Part shown: one piece after another, positions 8,311 through 16,261 of the stretch | How the letters are laid out: each line of letters begins with the position of its first letter | Numbering within the stretch: position 1 is the first letter of the stretch | Assembly: GCA_037189585.1 (NCBI GenBank) | Contig: JBBCJA010000021.1 | Location: forward strand, 310,001 to 374,000 | Source: JAEXNA01 sp037189585 | Lineage (GTDB): Bacteria; Vulcanimicrobiota; Xenobia; Xenobiales; JADMJV01 | DNA: 64,000 bases | Direction of reading: 5' to 3' | Translations under genes and position numbers: made by a program | The notes under the pieces: model-generated | The model's input: the letters and a program-made list of their open reading frames with translations, nothing else | Databases searched by the model: none | What the model was told of the DNA's origin: nothing

Positions 8311-9730
8311 CGCCTTTTTTGACGCGAAAACGGTCTCCCTCGAGCAGCAGTCGATAGCTCTCGCCGGACTTGAGCTTTCCCTTGAGCATATTGGAAGCGA
8401 CAAGGTTCTCCACCGAGCGCAAAAAGCTACGCCGTAAAGAATCCGGGGTGGAGTGATTCTCGGCCAGAATGATATTGCTCACTTCTTGTTCCACTTTCAT
8501 TCGCACGGAGCGACGCTGCCACAGTTTCTCTTCCAACTCTCGAGACCAGCGGTCCAAAAGACGCCGGTACTCCGGCTCTTCCAAGGGAGCGAACATCACG
8601 ATCTCATCGACCTTCTCCGTGACTTCGCTACCCAGACCACGCTCGAGCTCGGGCAGAAGCTCCTGCTCCATCTTCTCGAGATCGCGAGCCGCTCGAGAAG
8701 ACAAACGAAACCCCAGAGGGTTGTTCCGTTCCAGATATTCGCTGTCGACATTGACCGCCAGCACGATGACGTGGTCACGGAAAGAGACCCGCTGACCCTG
8801 ACCGTCGGTCGCGAACCCTCGTCCCAGAATCTGAGTGATCTTGGCTAGGGCTCTAGGATGGGCTCGCTCGACGCTTTCCAACAAGAAAATGGAGTAAGGA
8901 TACTCCAGAGCAAGACCTGTCAAAAGCCCAAAGGGCTCGTCGGCCGACCCGGTCAGACGCTCCACCTCGCCCTCGCCTCCAAACTCTTCCATGTCGATGC
9001 GCAGCAGACGCTCCTCGTCTCCATACAAAAGGGAAGCCAGGAGACGAGCCAGGGTGGCTTTCCCCGCCCCTCGAGGCCCCAAAAAGAGAAAGGAGGCCAG
9101 CGGTTTTCGAGACTCGGCCAAGCCCGCCCAGGCCCGAGTGAGCGTGGCCACCACACGATTGACGGCCGCGCTTTGACCCACCATCTGCTCGTTGAGAAGA
9201 TCCCTCGCGCCCTCCATCCGCTCTTTCCAGCGGCGCATCTCGGCCTGCAAGGACCGCTGACCCTCACCTTTTCGAAAATAGGTCCGAGGACGACGACTGT
9301 TGCGCTCTCCTATCCTCTCCTCGACCGCGGCCGCCCAGCTGGTCAGGTCGACCTCCAGCCGGGTCAGAAGTTGGCAGGCGTCAGACTCACGGTCGCGCAG
9401 CAAGGCCCAAAGAAGAGTCAAGCTGTCGGCCTCCAACCCCTCTACCCGAGCGCTTTCCTCGGCCAAACGGACAATCCCCAGAGCGCGCAAAGTGGGAGGA
9501 GGCATCTCTTGAGTGAAGGCCTGATCCCCCTTGCCGACCTGAGCCACAACCTCTTGGCGTATGCGGGACAGCGAAAACTTGTGCTCTCGCAAAAACTTGG
9601 CCGCCGCGCCTTCGCGGTGACCCAAAAGCCCCAATAGGAGATGCTCCGAGCCGACAAATCCATGTCCCAACAAGCGACACTCCTCCCGGGCCCTTTCCAG
9701 AGTCGCTTCAAACTCGGGTGTCCGTCTCAT
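8306..9730 (-). CDS. Single-ring Clp-like AAA+ protein with degraded ATPase motifs
   Basis: 474 residues. Residues 1-140 look like a double Clp N-domain (GHGFVGSEHLLLGLLGHREG is the diagnostic helix). A helical linker leads to one AAA+ module at about 180-470 that resembles the second ring of ClpB/ClpC. The usual first ring is absent. Key motifs are altered: Walker A reads GPRGAGKA (218-225, Ala in place of Thr/Ser); Walker B reads IFLLES (281-286), so Asp-Glu has become Glu-Ser; the FLNR arginine finger region reads VTEKVDEI (Lys 373); and the GAR sensor 2 is not recognisable. Sensor 1 Asn 327 remains. It probably binds but may not hydrolyse ATP. ATG 9730 overlaps the upstream stop (ATGA). 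Confidence 0.8.
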   Translation of the reverse strand: MRRTPEFEATLERAREECRLLGHGFVGSEHLLLGLLGHREGAAAKFLREHKFSLSRIRQEVVAQVGKGDQAFTQEMPPPTLRALGIVRLAEESARVEGLEADSLTLLWALLRDRESDACQLLTRLEVDLTSWAAAVEERIGERNSRRPRTYFRKGEGQRSLQAEMRRWKERMEGARDLLNEQMVGQSAAVNRVVATLTRAWAGLAESRKPLASFLFLGPRGAGKATLARLLASLLYGDEERLLRIDMEEFGGEGEVERLTGSADEPFGLLTGLALEYPYSIFLLESVERAHPRALAKITQILGRGFATDGQGQRVSFRDHVIVLAVNVDSEYLERNNPLGFRLSSRAARDLEKMEQELLPELERGLGSEVTEKVDEIVMFAPLEEPEYRRLLDRWSRELEEKLWQRRSVRMKVEQEVSNIILAENHSTPDSLRRSFLRSVENLVASNMLKGKLKSGESYRLLLEGDRFRVKKGE

Positions 9731-11688
9731 TCTCGCGTCCCTCTCAAGGTGGGCGCCTGAGGCCAGTAGAGTAAGTCCGACGCCTTATCGATGAGTGTCA
9801 GCGGTCGTTCGTACCACAACCAGGCCGGGCATCTCATCAAACGGAAGGCGCCGGCTCGGGCCAGTACCAGGTGGTCCCACTCGATGTGATGCTGATGCAG
9901 CGCCAGTAGAGTATCCTCCAAGTCAGGAACCCCGTCGACGTTACCCCGCAAACCCAGGCGTCCCAGAACTAAAAGCCGGCGACCGACCCGAGGAGCCCGT
10001 AAGCCGGACAGAAGCGCCACCAACATAGCGAAAGGGACACTTCCCAGATCGCCATCGGCTAAGGCACCGAGAACGGTCGTTTCTTGAGGAGCGGAAAGCG
10101 GCGTCGTCATCACTCGAAAAGAACGCGGGAAAAGAGAAAGCTCTGGTAGTTGACCACGGTCGGTGGAGGTGATCTCTCCCAGATCCTCCAACACCCCTTT
10201 GGCTAACTCCAAACCGCCGCGCAAGCGGTCTTGCCCCCAGCCGAACAGTTGGTCCTGCTCCTCACGTCCAACCTCGGCCTCCAGCTTGAGAAACAGAGGG
10301 GAAGTCTCCCCCGGCAAGGCGACCAGAATTTCGGCTCCCCGCTCGGGAGAGGTAGTGAAGGCTCCGCTCGGGCCGGGCCTGGTTCCATACTCAAGCTTGC
10401 TACGAACCAGTGTGGCCAACTGGCCGGATCCGATCTCTCCCATCTCGGTGAAGGCAAGCTCGGCCAGTTCCCACACCGGCGGAGCCTCTGGGAAACGGGT
10501 GGCCAGGGTTGCCAGCTCTCCCAACAGCGCCAAGCCCGAAAGCTTACCTTGACGGGCCCGATGCAGAGTCATCAGACTGGCTCCCATCGGATCCTCCTCC
10601 CAGACCTCGGGCGCTTGTTTGCGCAAGGCCCCGATGTCGGCCTGGAGGTCCTCTCCCCGGCGAGCTTTGGCCCACAATTGCGCTAGACGCTCGCGCAACT
10701 CTCCCTGCTGGTCTTCCGAGGAGACCTCAATTCGGCCCAAAAGAGCGTTCTCGGTCTCGAACACGAGCCGCGCGGGAGGAAGTTGTCCCCGTCCTAACAG
10801 GCTTTCGGCCCGGAGACGCTCTAGCCTGGAGGGTCCGGGCGGAAGATCGCTGAGCATACCGATCAGGTCGTCGTAGCGCTCATTTTCCAAAAGCAGCTCA
10901 GCCGCCTCGGTCAGCCCCTCGCTGTCGCTGCGGTCGAGATCGTCGGCAGCGGCTAGGAAACTCAACGCCGTCTCTTGATCTCCCTGCAAACGGGCGAGTT
11001 TGGCTACCATGATCCGCGCCTTAGCTCCGTTCCAATCCAAGGCGAACCGTTGCTCTTGCCACAGCCCTTCACGGTCGAGCTCCAAGACCCGCTCGAACTC
11101 CCCACGGGACAGCTCTAGGGCTCCTTCCTGGTAAGCCAAAAGGCCGAGCAAAAAACGCAACGACGGCGAGTCGGGATCCGACTCTAGCGCGCTCATGGTC
11201 AAAGTCTTCGTCTCTTCCGTCTTCTGTTCGCCCAGCTGCTCGGTCACGAAGGTGTAGAGGGCCAGGGATTCCCGTACTCTAGGATTGGGCGCGACCTCAC
11301 TCCGGCGCACGTACTGGGGGCGTAGCAGGCGCAAGTCGGTCCAGCGGCTTAAGATAACCAGCAGCGTGGCCAAACGGTCCAGAGGACTCATGGCGATGGG
11401 ATCCGCGTCGAGCCACTGGAAGTAGGCCTCCAAAGCCTCTTCCAGGCGGCCTTCCATCTCTCGGACCAGACCCAGCCACTCCCAGTACAAAGCGCGTAGG
11501 TCTGACCGGGGGTCGAGCTCCACCGCCCGCTGATAGGAGGCGGCCGCCTCGTCCACGCGGTTGACCCGTAGGAAAGCTTCCCCAAGCGTCAGGCACAGCT
11601 CCGATTCTTTAGGAGCGGCCCGTGTCCCCTCTTGCAGGTCTTCTAATCGCTCTAGAGACGAGGAGAGCCCGTGCGTCTCTTTACTCAT
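9727..11688 (-). CDS. TPR protein with a Lon-protease-domain-like C-terminus
   Basis: 653 residues, soluble. Residues 25-310 form tetratricopeptide-type helical repeats (for example LCLTLGEAFLRVNRVDEAAA and LEEALEAYFQWLDADP). Residues 540-613 align by eye with the Lon S16 proteolytic domain: RLLVLGRLGLRGNVDGVPDL corresponds to the VAMTGEITLRGRVLPIGG region, followed by LLALHQHHIEWDHLVLA. The catalytic GPSAG is replaced by GDLGS and the catalytic Lys of GGLKEK by Glu 591, so a non-proteolytic P-domain is likely. The gene directly precedes and overlaps the Clp-like gene, implying a joint complex. The Lon resemblance is inference and needs a structure or profile search. Confidence 0.68.
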   Translation of the reverse strand: MSKETHGLSSSLERLEDLQEGTRAAPKESELCLTLGEAFLRVNRVDEAAASYQRAVELDPRSDLRALYWEWLGLVREMEGRLEEALEAYFQWLDADPIAMSPLDRLATLLVILSRWTDLRLLRPQYVRRSEVAPNPRVRESLALYTFVTEQLGEQKTEETKTLTMSALESDPDSPSLRFLLGLLAYQEGALELSRGEFERVLELDREGLWQEQRFALDWNGAKARIMVAKLARLQGDQETALSFLAAADDLDRSDSEGLTEAAELLLENERYDDLIGMLSDLPPGPSRLERLRAESLLGRGQLPPARLVFETENALLGRIEVSSEDQQGELRERLAQLWAKARRGEDLQADIGALRKQAPEVWEEDPMGASLMTLHRARQGKLSGLALLGELATLATRFPEAPPVWELAELAFTEMGEIGSGQLATLVRSKLEYGTRPGPSGAFTTSPERGAEILVALPGETSPLFLKLEAEVGREEQDQLFGWGQDRLRGGLELAKGVLEDLGEITSTDRGQLPELSLFPRSFRVMTTPLSAPQETTVLGALADGDLGSVPFAMLVALLSGLRAPRVGRRLLVLGRLGLRGNVDGVPDLEDTLLALHQHHIEWDHLVLARAGAFRLMRCPAWLWYERPLTLIDKASDLLYWPQAPTLRGTRE

Positions 11689-11739
11689 GCGCGCCTCGTT
11701 CGGGCCCCCTGAAGTGGGAACCTGTCACACCACCCGATC

Positions 11740-12006
11740 CTATCCAATGAAACTGAGCAGACTGTGCATCACACCGTCGAGGTCCACGAGCACCTCCGGC
11801 ATCTCGTCGCCAAAACAGGGGGGGCGCCCGGCGGTGAACATAGCCTGGCCCGAGTTAGGAAAACCGGTGGGGATGGCGCTCACTTCGTCGAGCAGGCTGG
11901 AAACCAGCGAGGCTGCGCGGCGGGCACCCGGAAGGCTAGCCAGAAAGCGGTTTCCGAATCCGCTCTGGCGAGAGGTTCTTTGGATGACGAGTTCGCTGCC
12001 GATCAT
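11740..12006 (-). CDS. Small protein upstream of the TPR/Clp-like operon
   Basis: 88 residues from ATG 12006, preceded by an AAAGG about eight bases upstream. The gene ends 51 bases before the TPR gene on the same strand. The sequence is mixed, with helix-like LVSSLLDEVSAI and a C-terminal EVLVDLDGVMHSLLSFIG, and no recognised family. It may be the first cistron of the operon. The opposite strand also has an open frame, so the call is moderate. Confidence 0.45.
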   Translation of the reverse strand: MIGSELVIQRTSRQSGFGNRFLASLPGARRAASLVSSLLDEVSAIPTGFPNSGQAMFTAGRPPCFGDEMPEVLVDLDGVMHSLLSFIG

Positions 12007-12144
12007 TGCTGGTGCCTTTCGAGGTACTTTCTTGCTCTCAACTTAGGACAGTGCCGTCCGATCCCATGCCGAGATGGGTCCTAACTCTTTTCCGAAATAT
12101 GAACAAAAGGTGTCCGCTCGTTCATAAAAAATTCATCTCTCGTC

Positions 12145-13164
12145 GTGACGAAACTCCAGGCCTTTCAGCTGGGCTCTTATCGGATAGATCCGCCGCTTCT
12201 GTTAGCTCCGATGGCGGGGCACACCCATGTCGGATTTCGCACCCTGGTGCGAGAGCTGGGCAGTTGCGGTTTGGTCTTTTCCGAGCTGATCTCGAGCCAC
12301 GCCCTGGAGATTGCTCCCAACACCCGCAAAACTCGGGAGCTCTTCGATTGGTCCCCGCGAGAGACGCCTTTCGGGGTCCAGTTGTTCGGCGGCATCCCCG
12401 AGGAGATGGCCAAGGCCGCTCGCATCGTGGTGGAGCGGGGTGCGCCGGTGGTGGACATCAACATGGGCTGCTGGGTCCCCAAGGTGGCGAAGAAGGGCTG
12501 CGGTGCCGCGCTGCTAGACGACCTTCCGCGCGCCGCCGAGGTGGTCAGTGCCGTCTGTGAAGCCGTCGAGGTTCCCGTCAGTGTCAAAGTTCGTATCGGA
12601 TTTCGCCAGGGTGAGCCCACCGCCGTTCCCTTCGCTCAGGCGGCCGAACGCGCCGGAGTTTCCCTAATCACCGTGCACGGTCGCTACGCCGACCAAGGGT
12701 TTAAAGGAGAAAGTGATCACGACGTAACGCGGCAAGTACGCCAAGCCATTGATTCCCGGGTCAAAGTGATCGCCAACGGCGACATCACCGACCTGGAGAC
12801 GGCCCGCCGAGTTGTCGAAGAGACGGGCTGCGATGGGCTGATGCTCGGTCGAGCGGCCCTTCATCGTCCCTGGCTCTTTTCCGAGCTCGCCGTGGGTTTG
12901 TGCGGGGCGGTAGTAGGCACGACTATCACCGATCCCGTCGAGATCGCCCGCCGTCATGTCCAACTCTCGCGCGAGCTGGTGAGAAAACCCGAAAAATTCC
13001 TGGTCCGCGAGCTGCGCGGCCAGCTCCTTCCCTACCGCCTCGGCGCTCCGGATGACGCGTCGGAGGAAAAGCTACGCGCCCAACTTTTCAAAGTGGAAAC
13101 CTTCGAGGACCTGGAAAAGCTCTTTAAGATAGCTCGGACCCTTTCCGCCGACGGGGTTCGCTGA
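12145..13164 (+). CDS. dusB: tRNA-dihydrouridine synthase
   Basis: 339-residue FMN enzyme that reduces specific uridines in tRNA D-loops. Evidence: LLLAPMAGHTHVGFRTLVRE at the N-terminus, DINMGCWVPKVAKKGCGAAL with the catalytic Cys (the usual NxGCP has Trp after the Cys here), VSVKVRIGF, ITVHGR, VIANGDI and GLMLGRAALHRPWLF for phosphate binding. The C-terminal helical domain (ELRGQLLPY...) fits the DusB subgroup. GTG 12145 is the only start giving the family N-terminus. It is divergent from the TPR/Clp-like operon. Confidence 0.93.
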   Translation: MTKLQAFQLGSYRIDPPLLLAPMAGHTHVGFRTLVRELGSCGLVFSELISSHALEIAPNTRKTRELFDWSPRETPFGVQLFGGIPEEMAKAARIVVERGAPVVDINMGCWVPKVAKKGCGAALLDDLPRAAEVVSAVCEAVEVPVSVKVRIGFRQGEPTAVPFAQAAERAGVSLITVHGRYADQGFKGESDHDVTRQVRQAIDSRVKVIANGDITDLETARRVVEETGCDGLMLGRAALHRPWLFSELAVGLCGAVVGTTITDPVEIARRHVQLSRELVRKPEKFLVRELRGQLLPYRLGAPDDASEEKLRAQLFKVETFEDLEKLFKIARTLSADGVR

Positions 13165-13186
13165 AAAGATATCGAATCCACTGTTT

Positions 13187-13693
13187 ATGGGCTACACCAC
13201 CGTCTACGAAGTCACATCCGAAGCCTCAGTTCCCGACCTTCTTCCCATCATCATCGGGCTGGCTCTGATCCTCTTCAGTCTCTTGTTTTTCCTCCACCCA
13301 AGAGTCAAAGCCTCCACAATCATGAAGTGCTTCGGTTTGGCCTGGTTAACACTGGCGACCCTATTGACCGCCGTAATCAGTGGCCTGTCGATATACGACA
13401 AGTGGGAGCTCAACAAAGCCTACAGAGGAGGTCGTTTCACTGTCGTGGAGGGCAGGGTGGAGAACTTCGTCCCTATTTCCCCAGGGGGCAAGGGTACGGA
13501 GACTTTCACCGTCGACGGTGTCCGTTTTCAATATTCGGACAACGAGATCACTGGAGCTTACAACAAAACTCTCTCTCACGGTGGGGAGATCGCTCCTGAT
13601 CGCACAGTGCGTCTTAGCTATGTCGAAAACCGACGCATCAAGCGCAACCTCATTGTCAAAGTGGAGGTCTCGCCTAAAACTGATGGTGACTGA
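13187..13693 (+). CDS. DUF3592-like membrane protein
   Basis: 168 residues with two hydrophobic helices (about 18-38 and 50-70) followed by an extracytoplasmic-type beta domain containing VVEGRVENFVP and a terminal VRLSYVENRRIKRNLIVKVEV. The pattern of two helices and a domain with a conserved VxGxVxxF start matches DUF3592. Function unknown. No clear ribosome-binding site precedes ATG 13187. Confidence 0.65.
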   Translation: MGYTTVYEVTSEASVPDLLPIIIGLALILFSLLFFLHPRVKASTIMKCFGLAWLTLATLLTAVISGLSIYDKWELNKAYRGGRFTVVEGRVENFVPISPGGKGTETFTVDGVRFQYSDNEITGAYNKTLSHGGEIAPDRTVRLSYVENRRIKRNLIVKVEVSPKTDGD

Positions 13694-13837
13694 GTAGGTG
13701 GAATTTCCAGGTTGACTGAACGTCAATTCGTTACAAAGCGTAACATTTCGTTTACATTGGCCTCTTCATGACGTCTCGCCGGTTATTCGTCCCGTCTATC
13801 TTGAACTCAAGATAACCGCACCACAAGGAGACGTTCC

Positions 13838-14857
13838 ATGTACCTCAACGCAGCTAACTTTGGTTCCCCGGTGAACGGTATGAACCTTATGAGCCAGAGC
13901 AACGCCAGTACAATGTTCGGCGGCTCGATGCTCGCCATGCAGCAACAGTTCTACGCATTGATGATGGGGCTGATCAGCTCGCTCTTTCAAAGTAGTTTCG
14001 GCGGTGGCACGATGGCCAGTACCGGAGGAATTCCTCTCCTTTCCAATTTCGGAGGCGGAGGCATCGGCGGTGGACGTGGGATTAACGGCTTCCTCGGCGG
14101 CCTCTCGGGCTCGAAGGACGGAACCGGAAAATTCGGTACCACCCCGGCACAGCCCGGCGGAAAATCAAGCTTCAACGTCGCCTCTTTTAACGTCCTGGGT
14201 TCCTCCCACACCGCGCCCGGCGGCAACAAGGCCGGCAGACCCAGCGGGGTGTCGCGCATGCGTGGCGCCGTCGCGGCCATGAAGAGCCACAACATCGACA
14301 TCGCCGGGATGCAAGAATTTCAGGGAGACCAGAAAAAGGCGTTCCAGCGCCTCGCCCCTGACTTCGGAGTTGTCGGCTCCAACGACAATGCCATTGTCTA
14401 CAACAAAAAGAAGTTCCGCTTAGTCGAGAAGAGTTCGTTCAAGGTCCCTTACTTCGGAGGGAAGATGAAAGAGATGCCCATCGCCAAGCTGCAAGACAAG
14501 GCTACCGGCAAACAGGTGTGGGTCGTCAATATTCACAACCCCGCCGACACCAAAGCCCACCCTCACAACGCCAAGAACCGTGCCAAAGCCATCGCCATCG
14601 AGCAAAACTTGATGCGCCAACTGCAGGCCACCGGCATTCCCGTCATCTTCACGGGAGACTTCAATGACGGCAAAACCGTCGACGGTAGCATGGGTCGAGT
14701 CGGCATGAACTCAGCGGCGCCTAAGAAGGCGCGCCGAGCGATCGACTATATCTTCGGCTCGTCCGGGGTCAACTTCTCCAACTACTCCAACGACCAGCGC
14801 ACCAAAGCCAACGGCACCAGCGATCACCCGCTCATCGTGTCCACCGCCACCATCTGA
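13838..14857 (+). CDS. Endonuclease/exonuclease/phosphatase (EEP) family protein
   Basis: 339 residues. Residues 110-339 carry the EEP fold motifs: VASFNVLGSS (metal ligand Asn), MQEFQ (metal ligand Glu), VVNIHNP, FTGDFND (Asp-x-Asn) and the terminal SDHPLI catalytic Asp-His. Such enzymes cleave phosphodiesters in DNA, RNA or phosphoinositides. The first 105 residues are unusual: Met/Ser/Gly-rich, with GGGGIGGGRG and no signal peptide, reminiscent of effectors or secreted structural proteins. A strong SD (AAGGAG, 13825-13830) precedes ATG 13838. Substrate unknown; a secreted nuclease is a possibility but not shown. Confidence 0.85.
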   Translation: MYLNAANFGSPVNGMNLMSQSNASTMFGGSMLAMQQQFYALMMGLISSLFQSSFGGGTMASTGGIPLLSNFGGGGIGGGRGINGFLGGLSGSKDGTGKFGTTPAQPGGKSSFNVASFNVLGSSHTAPGGNKAGRPSGVSRMRGAVAAMKSHNIDIAGMQEFQGDQKKAFQRLAPDFGVVGSNDNAIVYNKKKFRLVEKSSFKVPYFGGKMKEMPIAKLQDKATGKQVWVVNIHNPADTKAHPHNAKNRAKAIAIEQNLMRQLQATGIPVIFTGDFNDGKTVDGSMGRVGMNSAAPKKARRAIDYIFGSSGVNFSNYSNDQRTKANGTSDHPLIVSTATI

Positions 14858-14860
14858 AGG

Positions 14861-15376
14861 TTACAACTTGAGAATGTGACGCCGGTAGGACCAGGCAGGA
14901 CCGTTGACCACGAGCTCACCAAAGCTCGGCTCCTCCCCGCCTCGAGGGGAGCTGATACTTCCCGGGTTGATCACCGTGCAAGAACCCCAGTCCGCTCGAA
15001 ACTCCTCGTAGCGTCGCTTGTGGGTGTGACCGTGTATTATCACATCGGTGTTCTCAGGAAATCTTTCAACCACCGACTTCGTGTGGTCCAAAGGTAAGTC
15101 CCAACCGTGAATCATCCCGATATAGACCCCTTCCACCTGGCGACGCACGGAATGAGGTAAGTCCTCGCCGAATCCACGGTCGCAATTCCCCCTGACACAA
15201 AGAACGGGAGCGACTTCCCGTAGGGCCTCCAACACAGAGACGTGAACCACATCTCCTCCGTGCCAGATTCCGTGAAAGCCTCCGCCCCGAAGCGCCCTCA
15301 TCATGGCTTCCACGAAGGGGTCCTGGGGGTCCCAATAGTCCCAGTGCGTGTCCGAGACTACCGCCAATCGAACCAC
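14861..15376 (-). CDS. YfcE-like metallophosphoesterase
   Basis: 171 residues with all calcineurin-like motifs: VVSDTHWDYW, GGDVV, VRGNCD, MIHGW and IIHGHTHKRRYEE, then INPGSISSPRG, typical of YfcE/MJ0936 phosphodiesterases. GTG 15376 overlaps the stop of the upstream gene (TAGTG), so it is the last cistron of a three-gene operon with the DsrE-like protein. Physiological substrate unknown. Confidence 0.9.
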   Translation of the reverse strand: MVRLAVVSDTHWDYWDPQDPFVEAMMRALRGGGFHGIWHGGDVVHVSVLEALREVAPVLCVRGNCDRGFGEDLPHSVRRQVEGVYIGMIHGWDLPLDHTKSVVERFPENTDVIIHGHTHKRRYEEFRADWGSCTVINPGSISSPRGGEEPSFGELVVNGPAWSYRRHILKL

Positions 15377-15726
15377 TAAACGATCTCCAGAACGAGATCA
15401 AAGCCCTTATCGTCGGTAGAAGCCAGGCCACTCCACCATTCGGCCCACTCTGGAGTGGGAGCATCGTCCCCCTCCCTTTCCTGGCGACAGATCTCGACAC
15501 CGAACGCGCTCACGGCTTCCAACAGGCGTTGGGCCGACTCGGGGAGATAGCATCCGTCCTGCAAGGCTGTCGACGAGAGCGTCAAGCGCAGTCTTTCGTT
15601 GCGCCAGTCCCCTCGTCGTCCCGGACGACTGCAGGCCGAAACAAAGGCGAGCGTTAGTCGCGCTGACTCCTCCAGGGCGTCACGGCGTTGAGGGTCAAGG
15701 CACCGAATCTCCACCGATTTTTTCAA
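15376..15726 (-). CDS. Hypothetical protein in DsrE-like operon
   Basis: 116 residues if it starts at TTG 15726, which overlaps the upstream TGA stop (TTGA). The longer open frame to 15840 runs inside the upstream gene and is not needed. A GTG at 15714 is an alternative start. The protein is soluble, with an ESARLTLAFVSACSRPGRR helix and a Trp-rich C-terminal part (PEWAEWWSGLAS). No family recognised. Confidence 0.65.
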   Translation of the reverse strand: MKKSVEIRCLDPQRRDALEESARLTLAFVSACSRPGRRGDWRNERLRLTLSSTALQDGCYLPESAQRLLEAVSAFGVEICRQEREGDDAPTPEWAEWWSGLASTDDKGFDLVLEIV

Positions 15727-16088
15727 ATCACCACCACCCTGTCGGTGTCGAGACAAAGCTCGGCCAGTCTTTCCAGGCCGACCAACTTGGCACCGGGAAC
15801 AAAAATACTTTCCGTACCCAGCCCCCTCAAGCGAGCGCAACGCTGGCTAACCCAAATCCCCACTCCACGCGCCCTCAAAGCCTTCCACCCTCCGGCAACC
15901 GGAACAGTAAAGCCGGGCTCGTCGAGTCTTTGACCGTTGAGACCCTGGTAGACGCCGTCACCCCGCATGAAGACCCAGGGGGGCTTCTTTGGACCAGGCT
16001 TCCCCAATTCGTCCATACACTGCTCGAAAAAGACCTCGAAGCCGTTACGGTCCTGAGGAGAACTCTGTAATAGAAAACCTACCGCCAC
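15723..16088 (-). CDS. DsrE/TusD-like family protein
   Basis: 121 residues starting at GTG 16088 with a G-rich SD-like stretch just upstream. The layout resembles DsrE-like sulfur-relay folds: a first helix after the leading strand (FEVFFEQCMDELG), a central VFMRGDGVYQGL loop, then WKALRARGVGIWVSQRCARLRGL, where the Cys occupies the position of the active Cys in several DsrE/TusD proteins. The C-terminal LERLAELCLDTDRVVVI fits the last helix and strand. Sulfur-transfer activity is inferred only. Confidence 0.6.
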   Translation of the reverse strand: MAVGFLLQSSPQDRNGFEVFFEQCMDELGKPGPKKPPWVFMRGDGVYQGLNGQRLDEPGFTVPVAGGWKALRARGVGIWVSQRCARLRGLGTESIFVPGAKLVGLERLAELCLDTDRVVVI

Positions 16089-16101
16089 GACGCCCCCCGC
16101 T

Positions 16102-16261
16102 TAACGTACTCCGCATAGATTTTTTCAGTTTTGGCCCGCGATCCATCCACTATGGCTTCGTCCCATCTCGCTTAAATATGTCAATATTAGGCACTCGATG
16201 GTCCTTGCCATAGCGGCGCCTCGCGATCCAAATTCTGCAAAAACCTATGCGGAGTACGTTA
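16102..16261. repeat. 160-bp imperfect palindrome after ispG
   Basis: The outer 17 bases (16102-16118, TAACGTACTCCGCATAG) are perfectly repeated in inverted orientation at 16245-16261. Imperfect complementarity continues inward, with CTATGGC (16157-16163 region) facing GCCATAG (about 16207-16213) and a CCATC/GATGG pair closer to the centre. The ispG stop codon TAA is the outermost triplet of the right arm. It may be a long 3'-UTR hairpin or a MITE-like element. Confidence 0.75.

Noticed and set aside
10231..10686. Plus-strand open frames opposite the TPR gene
   Set aside because: Antisense shadows of a strongly coding minus-strand gene in GC-rich sequence; no motif or SD.
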